From contig BDDD01000082.1 of NCBI GenBank assembly GCA_001972305.1, positions 434,001 to 498,000 on the forward strand: a DNA stretch of 64,000 nt. Reading direction: 5' to 3'. Of this stretch, positions 31,431-43,300 are shown in pieces (positions within the stretch are counted from its first letter, which is position 1; every line of letters starts with the position of its first letter). This DNA comes from Cephalotus follicularis. Taxonomy: Eukaryota; Streptophyta; Magnoliopsida; Oxalidales; Cephalotaceae. The notes under the pieces were generated by a model that was not told the origin of the DNA, ran no database searches, and saw only the letters and a program-made list of their open reading frames with translations. A program made the position numbers and the translations under genes.

Positions 31431-34231
31431 GAACTAAATCTGCCTCCTATAGAGCCAAAAAAAACTTTCTCAGTTGTGTAAGGATGGCCCTTAAGATATC
31501 AGAGTGCTCATGTTATCTTTGCAATGATATCCCTATGCTATGAAGTGCTAAGCAACAAGCTCGCTCGTATTCGTGCAATCATTTGACCTCCTTGGTCATG
31601 TCACACTCTGACGGATTAACATGAAGGGTTGTGTTTAGCATAAAAATGTGTGGTTTTTAATGATATATTTGTTATATTTTTATGCTTGGAATAGACTACT
31701 GTGGTTGTGTTTATTTGATTTTCAAGTATTATTTAATTATTGCGGGATAAGAGAAAATGAAGCTAAAACGAACTTTTCGAGTTAAAGTGGTTTGAAGTCA
31801 AAGATCGATTAAGGAGTGCACCCACTTAAACGAGAGAAGTTAAAATTGAAGCTCGGAAGATATTGAATATTGGGCTCATTTTGTTCATAAAATTATTTGG
31901 AGCACTTTTAGTCTTGGACCGACTCATTTTGAAGATCCGATGAAGAGATATTGCAAGAAAACAAATGTTGAAACATGTGGAGCCCATCACTTATATCATC
32001 ATGACGTCATTCCATATTCAACAATTGTTTCACGCCATTCATCTCACGCCAGAGTCTTCATCCATGCGCCTAAAGCCATCTGCCAAAGCCATGTCATGCA
32101 CAATGCAATGCCACATACATCAAGCCTCAATTCAGCAATTCAATCAGCCCAAGCTTCCACGCGACATCAAAGCAATTCATGCAGCATCAATTAAAACGCC
32201 TCAAGTCAGCAATTCCACGATTGCTTCACAGCCCATGCGCGCAATACATAAACGTGCGCAAAAGAAAAGGAAAAAAAAAGTTTTGCCAAATTTTGATTGC
32301 TTTATGCGGGAATAATTGATAAGTAGGAGAATTGTTTTAATAGGTGTATATATATATTGCATTGCACGGCAGAGAAGGCAGTAGAGAACACTAGCAGCCG
32401 ACCTCCCTTTTATTTTCTGCACGTGTTCTTTTCAATTATTTTATTTTAGTCCGTTATTTTATTTTATTTATTTATTTCCTGTTTTCAATTATTTTATTAT
32501 TTTGGCATAATTAGGAGTAGTTTTTAATATTTATCTCAAATTTGGTATACTTCGCCTAGGTTGAATAAATTATAACTAGTTTACGTTTCCATGCGTTCGA
32601 CCCGTTACTGCATGATCCGTGCACTTGCGGCTATAAATATTAAAACATTCTTTTTACGTGAACAGGTTGGGAATAGTTAGTCATCACATGAGCCTCTCTC
32701 ATGCTCGTGAGTATAAAGCGTACCTAACACTATCATTAAACATATATGTGTTTAAATTTGTTTGTGTTGTTTGCCAGTTTGAGTATTTTGTCAAGAATGT
32801 GAAAATTAACAACCTTTATGAGGAAAGAGAGGGAGAATATTAACAGATAATTCCATTTATATTATTACCATAATCCTTAGTCTTTTGTAATTATGGCTCC
32901 TCCCACTATTCTAATCGTACCCCATACCTCCAATGTGGAACTCGAGAAGCCTCTTGCCTCCTAGTGGGGATTGGAATGTATCCCGCCATATCCTGGTCCC
33001 AACTGTAGGTGCGCAAACCATAATACCGAATAGTTAGGCTTAAAACATCATATTTGCATTAGGGCCTCTTGCCCAAAATGTAAGATCCGATACAACTTCA
33101 GCCTGCCGGCCCATATAGTCCCACTTACAGTGCGCCAACATTATGGTCACGGTATAAGTCCGGACGCACAATCCTCAAAGAAATTGACATGTTTTTAACA
33201 CCCATACGTGACCGTGTCCTGATGCCAAAACATCATTTCCTTCCAGTGCAACCCCTGTGCTGAATTAAATAGAAATGGTCATATGAAGGACCTTAGCTGT
33301 AGCTGGTGCCATCCCCAATATGTGCACCCCATTCAACGAAAATTATGGAAGGCCAACGATGGGACAGCCTTATGTCCCACCGCTTATTGACTTACTATTT
33401 CAGTTTGGAGGAATTTTAGGTCTCATACACTTTCATATTTTATCATGCCGTTACTAGATTGATTTTATCTTCCAATCCAATTTGACGGCTTAGCATGCTC
33501 GACGTGTTTGGATTTGTTTACAAAAAGAAAACATCCATCTCATGCAACCTATTTCCCTCTTAGAAATAAATATGGTATGGCCAGGGATTAATTCTACGAG
33601 AGATCACACGAGCGTATGTGATCCCTCGGTCTCCTAGGTGAACTATTCAATACTACTTTATTACAAAATGCACCATGCATACGTGGCCTTCAATTGGTCT
33701 TGCAAATTCCTTGATCTTCCACTTCTCGCTCCTTTGTAATTCTTCTCTTCTTTGTGTACAAAATGAAATTTCTCAAATAAATTTAAAAAATAAAGAATAG
33801 AATACAAAATTGGAGGGAGAGAGAATAAAATAAATAAGGAAATAAAAAGGTGCTCGCAGACAACCTTATTACAGACCAAATAAAGTACATGATAATAAAG
33901 CGAATTAAACCATCCACAAAAGAAACCAAAAGCTAGGTTCAATCCCCTAGCCTACCATCATGCGTAAGACATTTAAAATCTACATCCACTATAGACTTTA
34001 AATAAACACAAGCAATTTCAATTTCCGATGGCCAATCAAAATAATTCCACAAGTTCACCGACATTCCAGTAAGCCTCCTACTAGATTATTTAAAACCTAG
34101 TTTCCTGAAAAATATATTTTATTTTATAAAAGAACCATGGGAAGCGAATTTAACTAGAATTTTAGGTACTTTAATTATTTCAAAATAGCCATTAAAACCG
34201 AAATTAAAGTCAAATTGAAATTAAACGGATC
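31431..34231. other. Copia leader/gag region with a possible nested fragment
   Basis: Between the zinc-knuckle trace and the primer-binding site no clear Gag frame is left. 31599-32670 has LTR-like traits (start TGTCACACTCTGACGG, T-rich body, TATAAATATT at 32634, end GTGAACA) but I found no matching target duplication, so an insertion is not claimed. 32880-33660 contains no recognisable frame. Confidence 0.4.
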
Positions 34232-34243
34232 GCTCTAATAACA
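34232..34243 (-). other. Decayed primer-binding site of the copia element
   Basis: The minus strand reads TGTTATTAGAGC two bases after the LTR end: the initiator-Met complement with two changes. Confidence 0.65.
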
Positions 34244-34245
34244 CT

Positions 34246-35306
34246 TGTTGGAAACACGGGAGGGGTCCCGGATGATTTTGGGTCTAGGATGCTAGTGTGT
34301 ATAATTTTTTAATTTTTCAAAACACCAAGATAACAAGTCAAGGTTCACACTAACATCTTGTTACCAAAATCAATATGCCCTCCGTTTAATGTTCAATCGA
34401 ACAATTACGAAATCAAGCATGCACATAAACGTAAACTGAAAAAACACATCTGTAAACATAAAAGCATAAGGGAAGCAACCATACCAACGTTGGAGACTCC
34501 ACCACTTTGCCGCTACATGCTTACAGCAGCCACTGCCGGTCACTGGTACGACCGCCGTATTTCGTCCAAGTCACTTGAGGTCCAATCTTGAAACCAACGG
34601 ACTCCAAAAAATCTGCTCTACCCGTTTCTGGCGGAGACTCGCCGAGAATCGCGCCAGAACACGATGAACAGTGGCAGTGAGTGAGTCTCGATCAACTCGC
34701 CATTGAGCGACCGTGACATATATGGACGCCAACACCCCGATCTACACACTGCTGGCCGAGACAAGGCGAGTCACGGACTGGAACTCTAAGAACGGCTGGC
34801 GGCGAGTCACTGAGTTTACTCGCCGTTCACCATCAGCGGCGGCCAAGCCGCCAAATGCCTCAACTCCTTCAGGCCGACACACCTACACCCTAGACTCCCC
34901 GTGACTCGGTGCGGAACGCCAAGTCACAGCTCACAATGAGTTGACTCGACAGAGTCAACTCTCCAACCAAAACCGGCCAATAAACGCCGAAAAAACCTAA
35001 TCTAGAGTCAAGATAGGTAGAGCCAAAGGTTGGCTCCACCTACCGGTGATCATTGGGGACGGAAAGAGAAGCCGGGAACAAGTAGTGGCAAAAACCGATT
35101 CTGTCACTAGAGAGAGAAAGAGGGAGAAAACGGGAGAGAGAAGGGAAGGACACTCAAGCGCCGGTCATCTTTCCAAGCTGAATCGCGCCCCTGTCTCTCT
35201 CGCCCAAAACACACGAATGCGGGAGAGAAAATGAAAATTGAGACAGTGAGTTGCACGTGAGAGAGTGTGAGAGAGATGAATAAGTTAAAATTGACTTTAA
35301 AAAAAT

Positions 35307-35356
<50 letters not shown>

Positions 35357-36808
35357 ATTTCTCTTTTCTCCTTTTAAAAAATCTCTTTCAATTTAAAAGT
35401 TGTTTCTCCCTTTATTAATTAAAGACTATACCTTTAATTAATTAAATTTCTCTCTTTTATGATTTAATTAAAGTCGCTCACTTTAAATAATTAAAGACTC
35501 TCTCTTTAATTAATTTAATTAAAATTAAATCATGTTACGACTTTAAAATCTCTTCATATACTAAAAAGGCAAATTATGGAGAGTGAAACAATCCACAAAT
35601 GTAAAATGAATATATACTAGTTAAAAACTAGATTTACCACCAAGCGAGCATGTGTGCCGCATGCGTCACTTTTGCAATAATCAGGCAGGACCCGAAAGCC
35701 CGATGGATTTCCGGTACAATGATAAATTTCCCAAAACATCCCAAACTTCTGGTACGACTATCATACTGATAGCCCCGGTGTGATCCATAATCACCCCCGG
35801 ATTTGTGGACCACAAAGTACCACGTCTATCATTCGTTAGCCAGTTTCCAGTGCTTTATCACTGTCATCGATTTGTGTGCAGCGTATCCTTCATCATCTCG
35901 ACTCCGACCGCGGAATAGGGTTTGGATAAATGTCACCCCTAGATAAAACCGAGATAACTACAATTCTATGAACTCACTGAGACTATGGGAGATATCCCCG
36001 GAAACCTCTCGTCCCCTATCTCCCAGTACCGGCCCGAGACTTTAAGTCTTCAATGGTCACAGATGTTATAGAGCCTATAACCCTCAACACGGGTATGACA
36101 ATTCCGTCTTGCACACTCGCCCATACATCTCAATGCATATCCCCATAGGCCCAAAGACAACCCTTTTTCCCGCATGTGGCTAGTGTTGGGGAAGGTGGAA
36201 ATCAAAGCCAAGCAGTTACTACACAATGCATGCCAGCCGCTTAGGTCTAAGGACACAACATGAATCACGTATGATCAACTAGTCCTCTTTGACTAAGCAC
36301 TACCGCGATAATAGGAACTCTATTGACAGAGGTGTTGACTCTCCAAATAGATAACCTATGGTTGGTGGGTTCAGTGTCATGCCTCTGCACGCACCTCGCA
36401 TCAGCTTTAGGGTAAAGCCCAAATGGCAATGAGATAAATCCGTCCTCCTTCACCATTCGGAGCAAGCATATCAAGACAAGTCTTTGCAGTTCATCAATTG
36501 CCCTAAGAAAGTGAACCTATGACTTGGAACTTTTGTCACAAGAGAGTAAGGATCTCATTCTCATAACCTCTCAGGCACGAGATCCAACCCTTTTCGGACA
36601 TGGCGCTATATGTGTATTCAGTCGACATGTTGATCAACTGATCCATTGAGACGGTTTGGGATTTACATATATCAAGATGCCAATGTTTTCTGAATATGCA
36701 CAATAGAACACGAATGGAACTATGAATCTACGATTCAAGAGTGTGTCATATGCTGAGAACATATGTCTACATCCTTCTTGTTGTTTGCAGGGACACCCTA
36801 ATCTAACA
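34246..36808 (-). repeat. Copia 5' LTR
   Basis: 2563-bp uninterrupted copy of the LTR at 20550-28475, with the TGACTCA cluster (34670-34945), CT microsatellite (35310-35353) and the same end CTAATCTAACA. Many single-base differences and small indels from its sister suggest an older insertion than the nested gag-only element. Confidence 0.92.
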
Positions 36809-38341
36809 ATTAGGTATCTATCATTTTATTTCAACTGTTGGTCTAGGAATAGACCAAATGGTATCATCATGATTAATGATTAATTTCGTCTGACATTAGC
36901 TGTATTTTTAATAAAATACGCATTCTTGAAATGATGGAGAAAATATTTCATTAATCAAAAATCTTAAGTACACAAAAGGTGGGCCCAAACTATTCATATA
37001 ATTATGGTTAGCCTAAGAAATCGGGATACAAGGGCGCATCTTGAGGTATCATAGTTTCAGCTCTCTCTAAGTCCCTCAACATCCCCATTGATTTCCTTTT
37101 CGAGGCATTCACCCTGCCAATATCCCCTTGAAGCTTCTCCATGTATTCCTCAATCCGTGCCTTGTTTCTCTTAATGAATTTCAGGTCAACAAGGCACATG
37201 GTCTTCAAACCCACCCTTGAGTGTACATCGGAAATCATTTCAATGCCTTCCTTCACCCAAGGAACGTTGAACCCAAATTCCAATACAAAATACTTGTAGT
37301 CCTCAAGTAACTCTTCAACAACACTAGATGGGCAGTTTGAACTAATGGCAGTACATATATTTGACAGCAACTATCCTAATAAGTTAAAACCCATTGCAAT
37401 GCCTCGAGGCCCCAAAAGAATTGAAGGTGCGATGAATCCATACTTGTGTTCTGCCTTTTTTAGAAGTGGCAGCCACCGCTCTTCAACCTTGAGACCTCAA
37501 ACTGATTGAACATCTAGAATGATGCCCTCATCTTTACCAATATCAACTGTAAGTGACACGCCCGTGTCCGAGTACCCCCGCCCAAGGACGGCCATTCCAG
37601 GTCGAAGGATCGCTCACCTGGATCCCTAACCAAAACCCAACAAACAAGCAAACAAACAAGGCTAACGCTAAGGCCAGGCAGGCGTTAAAACACACTGCCG
37701 AGGAGAAAAGAAGGATGGGTAAACCACAAAAGAACCCTTACATAAACTGTCCCCAATGCTCACCGTTTAACTAAAAGAAACGCGCACAACACCCACTTAG
37801 CAACGCAACGTTTAACTAAAGGGAAAGTGCACCACACCCACTGCCCAAACGCACCATCCCACCAAAGGAAACATACCAGAGAAGGGAGCAAGGGCAGAGA
37901 ACGCAACACTAATTCTTGCCTGGGGTCCCGGGAAAGGATGCCAACACAGCATAACGTAACGTAAACTAGGTGTCACACCCCGTTCCCGTTAAGACACCAT
38001 TAAAGCGGTAAAGGTAATCAATATAACGTTATCCAGCTTATACAAATATGATAAAATTTAAAACTTCAATTCCATTCACACGAGCAGAAAAATTTAACAA
38101 CAAGCTAGATAAACAAACCGAATCATGCGTCCCATACCACATGATTCCAACATTTTATAAAACCATGAGCCATCGTTGATTGCCCATAACGGGGCGTGAT
38201 CAAAAGTCGATCAACACCATTAATACATTAATCCAAAATAACACGGTTCTCAATACATTGTTAAACATTTATTTAAACAATAAAACTCCATCTCCCCACA
38301 GATTCACCGCAGACGGTCGACATCCTCATCACTGCATCAAT

Positions 38342-39655
38342 CTGCAATAGTAGGGGGTTAGCCTTTGTCCTCACTCGGCTAAATCATAAGTGAAATTCAA
38401 GGTCAGTGATAATGAATGTCATGAAATGAATGCACTCATGATGCTATATATATATATATGTCAATAGGTGAAACCATGCCAAGTGGCCACCACCTCAAAT
38501 CATCATCATGCCTCGAGGGATGTCAAATCAAATCAATTCAAATAAAATCAAATCACTGTCTCAAAGGACAATCAAATCTAATCAATATCTCAAAGGACAA
38601 TCAAATCATTGTACGAAGAGCACCGCCATCTCATGGTCCTGACGTCGTACTCTTACTCCGGCCCCCGACTCCCGGGTCACGAAGTAAGGCAACAAATCAG
38701 ACTCTTGAAGCTCGCACTATGTGTTCAGCAATCATGGTCCCCCGTGTTACTTACACTCTGTGCTTAGTAACATTGTATTTGAGTGTCCCTAGCCAACTCC
38801 TGGCACCTAGGAGAACATCCCCGCCACCAGCCATCAGTGACACTACGTCACCCCAGCCAGTACGACATCAATCGCAATCAACAATTCAATTCAATTCAAA
38901 TCGTTTCCAAGTATTTTATAAAGTACTGGAAATAATACATTTATATTTAAATGTATTGCATCTTTGAAACCATGTTTCAATACATTGAAAACATACATTT
39001 ATCAAAATATATATTTTCATATCAAATAATGATTTACATAAAATCATGTACATATTTCTAAAATGAATAAAACACTTTAGAATCATCCATATCTCAATCA
39101 TCAATTCATTTCATATCAAATGCAATGCAAGGATATGCTCAAAGTACGGGTCAGTCTCTGACCAGCCGGCTGTCTCCTTATGACAGTCGGCTGTCTTCCT
39201 TCGACACCTGGCTGTCCTAGCTCTGGCAGTCGGCTGCCTTCCTTAACAGTTGGCTGTCTCCTTTAAAAGTCGGCTGCTCTCCTCATCCAGTGGGCTGCCC
39301 TCCCTTGGTAGTCGACTACTCAACCTTCTGCAGGTATGTTCTATTTAACGTATGAACATTCGACTGGGTATTACGTCCAGTCGGCTGTTTCCTATTGAGT
39401 AGTCGGTTGTTCGCACTGAACATTCGACTGTTCTTGCTCGCCAGTCGGCTGCCCGCCTTGGCAGTCGACTGGATTTATACCAGTAGGCGAAAACAGCAGA
39501 AAAATGCATGTCTTTCACACGTTAATCAGACCAAACACGAGCATTCAACAGCAATAACATACATTTATGCTCATAATACAGTCCATAGCATGCAATTCGT
39601 CCATTAACTCCCATTATAACAGAACTTAAATAAAAACTATGAGATTTACCCCTAC
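38342..39655 (-). other. Predicted leader intron, Tekay-like left LTR
   Basis: Hairpin AATTCC-TAACTT-GGAATT (39678-39661), then CTAAG|GTAGGGG at 39655. The acceptor CTAAC...TATTGCAG|ATTGATGC ends at 38342. 1314 bp. Confidence 0.5.
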
Positions 39656-40145
39656 CTTAGAATTCCAAGTTAGGAATTACAATCCACCTCTTTAAGTTCC
39701 AATTCGAGTTTCCAAGCCTCCGAATTCGTCCAGCAACTCCACCAAGTCTGGTTCGAGCTCCAAGTCCAGATTCCAAGCTCAAAATTGGAGAGATACAACT
39801 TCTCTCTCTCTCTTTTTCTCTCCACTGTCCTCTCCCTCTTCACGACTCTCAATGTCTTTGAATTTGTTGATGAGAAGAGGAAAGAAAGTGTGTTTTTATT
39901 GCCATTTTCGTGTCTCTCTCTCTATAACCCCACAACTGAGCAATTTTGTCCTCTCCCCCTTTCTCTCTGCCAACGACAGACTGCCAACACGTTTTAACTG
40001 ACCTATCCCATGGAAGTCGATTGCCTTATCTTGGCAGTCGGCTGTCTCTGCCGACACCATTCAGCCGGCTGTCCCACATAGCAGTCTGCTGGTTTCGTAC
40101 AAGGGGGTCCAGTCGACTGTCCCTCTTGGGCAGTCGGCTGCCCGC
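39162..40145 (-). repeat. Arrays of CAGTCGGCTG words, left LTR
   Basis: About fifteen copies at 39162-39475 (inside the predicted intron) and about six at 40010-40145 (upstream of the donor). These are the reverse complement of the words in the gag-only element's LTR, so both elements carry the same word in the same sense and in equivalent places. Confidence 0.85.
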
Positions 40146-40286
40146 CCTGCATCAGCACTTCCACACTTCAACTTTTACCCAAGTTTAACATTACAAAAAG
40201 GGAAAAGTCATAATTCTGATTAATTCAAAGCGTAAATTACATTGTGAATACAATATTACACCTTAACGAAAATCCCGGGCGTTACA

Positions 40287-40299
40287 TCCACCCCTCCTT
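40287..40299 (-). other. Polypurine tract, Tekay-like element
   Basis: The minus strand AAGGAGGGGTGGA immediately precedes TGTAACGCCCGGG, identical to that of the gag-only element. Confidence 0.9.
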
Positions 40300-40331
40300 C
40301 AAGGAATTTTGTACTCAAAATTAAAACAGTA

Positions 40332-43300
40332 CTAAAACAGAAGAGGGTAACGCTCTCTAATGTCCTCTTCGCGTTCCCAAGTCGCCTCATCGGGTCGGTG
40401 GAATTGCCACTGAACCTTCACCATAGGAATGGTTCGGTTCCTCAATACCTGCATCTTCCAATCCAAAATCTGCACCGGTAACTCCTCGCAAGATAGATCA
40501 TCTCGCACAGGAACTGAATCATAGTTCAAGACATGTGATGGGTCTCGAATATATCTCCTCAACATAGACACATGGAAGACATCGTGCACATTTGACAGTG
40601 CAGGAGGTAAAGCAAGTTGATAAGCCACCTCCCCGACTCTCTCTAATATCTCAAAAGGACCAATGTAGCGCGGAGCTAACTTGACCTTCTTCCCAAATCT
40701 CTGTACGCTCTTCCATGGCGAAACCTTCAGAAACACATGATCACCAATGTCAAAGGTCAGGGGCCTTCTCTTGACGCTGTCCACATAGCTCTTCTGCCTG
40801 CTTTGAGAGGAAAGTAGTTTCTCCCTGATGAACCTGACCTTCCTGGATGTCTCCTCCACCAGATCTGACCCAAGCAAAGGTCGCACACCAACCTCATCCC
40901 AAAAAATGGGTGATCTACACTTCCTTCCATACAGAGCCTCGTATGGTGTCATACTAATACTGGAATGATAGCTGTTATTATAAGAAAACTATATCAAAGG
41001 AATGTGGTCTTCCCAAGTACCAGCAAAGTCGATAATGCAAGCTCGGAGCATATATTCCAAGGTCGGGATAGTACGCTCTGACTGGCCATCTGTATGTGGG
41101 TGAAAAGCTGTGCTCAAGTTCTGCTTTGTCCCAAAAGCTGTCTGAAATCTCTTCCAAAAGTTGGAAGTGAAGATTGAATCTCTGTCACAAACTATACTCA
41201 CAGGGACACCGTGCAACCTCACGATCTCCTTGATGTATAACGGAGCTAACTTGCCCGCAGAATCTATGACGTGGGTAGGCAAAAAGTGAGCCGATTTGGT
41301 AAGCCGATCAATAATAACCCATACCGCATTGTGACGGTTCCGAGTCTGAGGAAAACCCGAAACAAAATCCATCGTCACATGTTCCCACTTCCAATCTGGA
41401 ATTGGTAAAGGCTGTAACATGCCCGCTGGCCTCTGGTGCTCCGCCTTGACAGTCTGACAAGTATAACACTTTGCGACATAATCAGCAATCTCCTTCTTCA
41501 TACCGGACTACCAGTTAGTCCTTTTCATATCCTGATAGATTTTTGTGCAGCCAGGATGTATGCTATACCATGATTTATGTGCCGTATGTAACAATTCACT
41601 TCTTATCCAAACCTCATCAGGAACACATATTGGACCTCAAAATCTCAGAATGCTGTCAGAGTGCATCTGAAAATCAGACTCTGGACCGAGATTCTCGCGA
41701 ATCCCCATTAGTTCAGGATCACTCAACTGTGCATCCTTTATATGGTCCAGTAATGCCGGCTGTGCCTGCATGCTAGCCACAAATACCCCCGTTGACTGAT
41801 TAAATGGAGACCACTCTTGGAAGTCCTCTAACATCTTCCATTGCGACACCATCGCACTGGCAACCATAGTCTTGAGGCTTAAAGCATCTGCAACCACATT
41901 CGCTTTCCCAGGATGGTACTGAATACTGTAGTCGTAGTCATTAAAGAACTCAACCCATCACCGTTGTCTCATGTTTCTTGTATCTTGACAGAAAATATAC
42001 CTCAAACTCTTGTGGTCAGTGAAAATCTGAAAATGTGCCCCATATAGATAATGTCTCCATTTCTGAAGAGCAAAAATAATCGCGGCCAATTCAAGATCAT
42101 GCGTTGGGTAGTTCTCCTCATCCGACTTTAACTTACGCGAAGCATAAGCGATCACTCTACCTCGTTGCATCAACACATAACCCAATCCCTTACCCGAAGC
42201 ATCACTATAGATTACGAAGCCCTTGTTACCCTCGGGTAATGCTAAAACAGGAGCGGAAACCAACTGATCCTTCAGATCACAAAAACTGGCTTCACATTCA
42301 TTATCCCAGATAAACAAAGTCTTCTTTTGCGTCAGCTTCGTCAACGATGTAGCTATTCTCGAGAAGTTCTGAATGAACCTCCGATAATAACCTGCCAAAC
42401 CAAGAAAACTGCGCACTTCCATCACATTCCTTGGTTGCGGCCAATCTCGCACCACTTTAGTCTTCGATGGATCCACTGCCAAACCCTCTCAAGATACGAT
42501 GTGACCAAGAAAGATCACATGATCGAGGCAGAACTCGCACTTGCCAAACTTGGCATACAACCGATGCTCTCTGAGAATCTGCAGCACCAATCTCAGATGA
42601 TAGGTGTGCTCCTCCTCACTCCTTGAGTACACTAGTATGTCATCAATGAACACCACTACAAACTGATCTAGGTACGGTCGAAACACATCATTCATCAGTG
42701 ACATAAATGCTGCCGGTGCGTTGGTGACACCAAACGGCATTACCAAGAACTCACAATGACCATACCTAGTCCGGAAGGTAGTTTTCTCTATATCTCCTTC
42801 CTTTACTCTCAACTGGTGATAACCCGACTTCAGGTCGAGTTTCGAGAACACCATTGACCCTTGTAACTGGTCAAACAAATCTTTGATATGTGGAATAGGA
42901 TACTTATTCTTGATAGTAGCCTTATTCAACATCCTGTAGTCGATGGAAATCCTCATCGACCCATCTTTCTTTTTCACAAACAATATTGGCGCACCCCATG
43001 GAGAAACACTGGGCTGTACAAAACAATTATCAATCAGGTCTTGCAGCTGCAACTTCAACTCTCTCAACTCTGCAGGAGCCATTCGGTAAGGCGCCTTAGA
43101 GATAGGAGCCGTACCTGGTACTAGGTCAATCACAAACTCTATGCTCCTCCTCGGTGGCAAGAACACCAAGTATGCAGGAAACACATCTGGAAATTCATTC
43201 ACAACCGAAACTTCCTCTAGGCTCTTACCTTTCTCTTTTCTTTTGTCAACCGCGTGAGCCAGAAATCCTTCACACCCTTTTCTAGATACCTCGATGCCCG
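40332..43300 (-). pseudogene. pol: Tekay-like pol: RT, RNase H, integrase, chromodomain
   Basis: One frame with five stop codons (42489, 41958, 41637, about 41507 and 40989). [15 protein letters not shown] and FIDDILVYS (near 42647) keep the catalytic Asp pair. RNase [19 protein letters not shown] and [11 protein letters not shown]. Integrase: HTAHKSWYSIHPG and CYTC zinc finger, MDFVSGFP, CDRDSIF and DGQSERT acidic residues. PYEALYGRKCRSPIFWDEVG is a signature of the Del/Tekay clade. The C-terminus MVKVQWQFHRPDEATWERE is a chromodomain, which in this group directs integration to heterochromatin. At least two stops are TGA in place of conserved Arg codons (CGA to TGA), as expected from cytosine deamination at CpG. 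Not functional. Confidence 0.95.

Larger units (their letters stand above)
20550..36808 (-). mobile_element. Complete Ty1/copia element, TSD ATTAG, hosting a nested element
   Basis: LTRs at 20550-28475 (interrupted by 22715-28003) and 34246-36808 both run TGTTGGAAAC...CTAATCTAACA on the plus strand. ATTAG flanks the whole at 20545-20549 and 36809-36813. Minus orientation is shown by pol remnants on that strand and a decayed primer-binding site at 34232-34243. Without the nested insert the element is about 11 kb. Its coding region is badly decayed, so it is immobile by itself. Confidence 0.92.
37971..40286 (-). repeat. Tekay-like element 3' LTR
   Basis: 2316 bp. Sense order: CAGTCGGCTG words (40145-40010), CT-rich leader (plus strand 39800-39840 and 39910-39970), hairpin 39678-39661, donor 39655, array 39475-39162, acceptor 38342. 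Confidence 0.95.

Noticed and set aside
31599..32670. Possible nested solo LTR inside the copia element
   Set aside because: LTR-like composition and TATA box, but no matching 5-bp duplication was found at the proposed ends.
38458..38967. 169-codon ORF with a similar one at 45721-46191
   Set aside because: LTR copies of the same non-coding sequence, antisense to the element.
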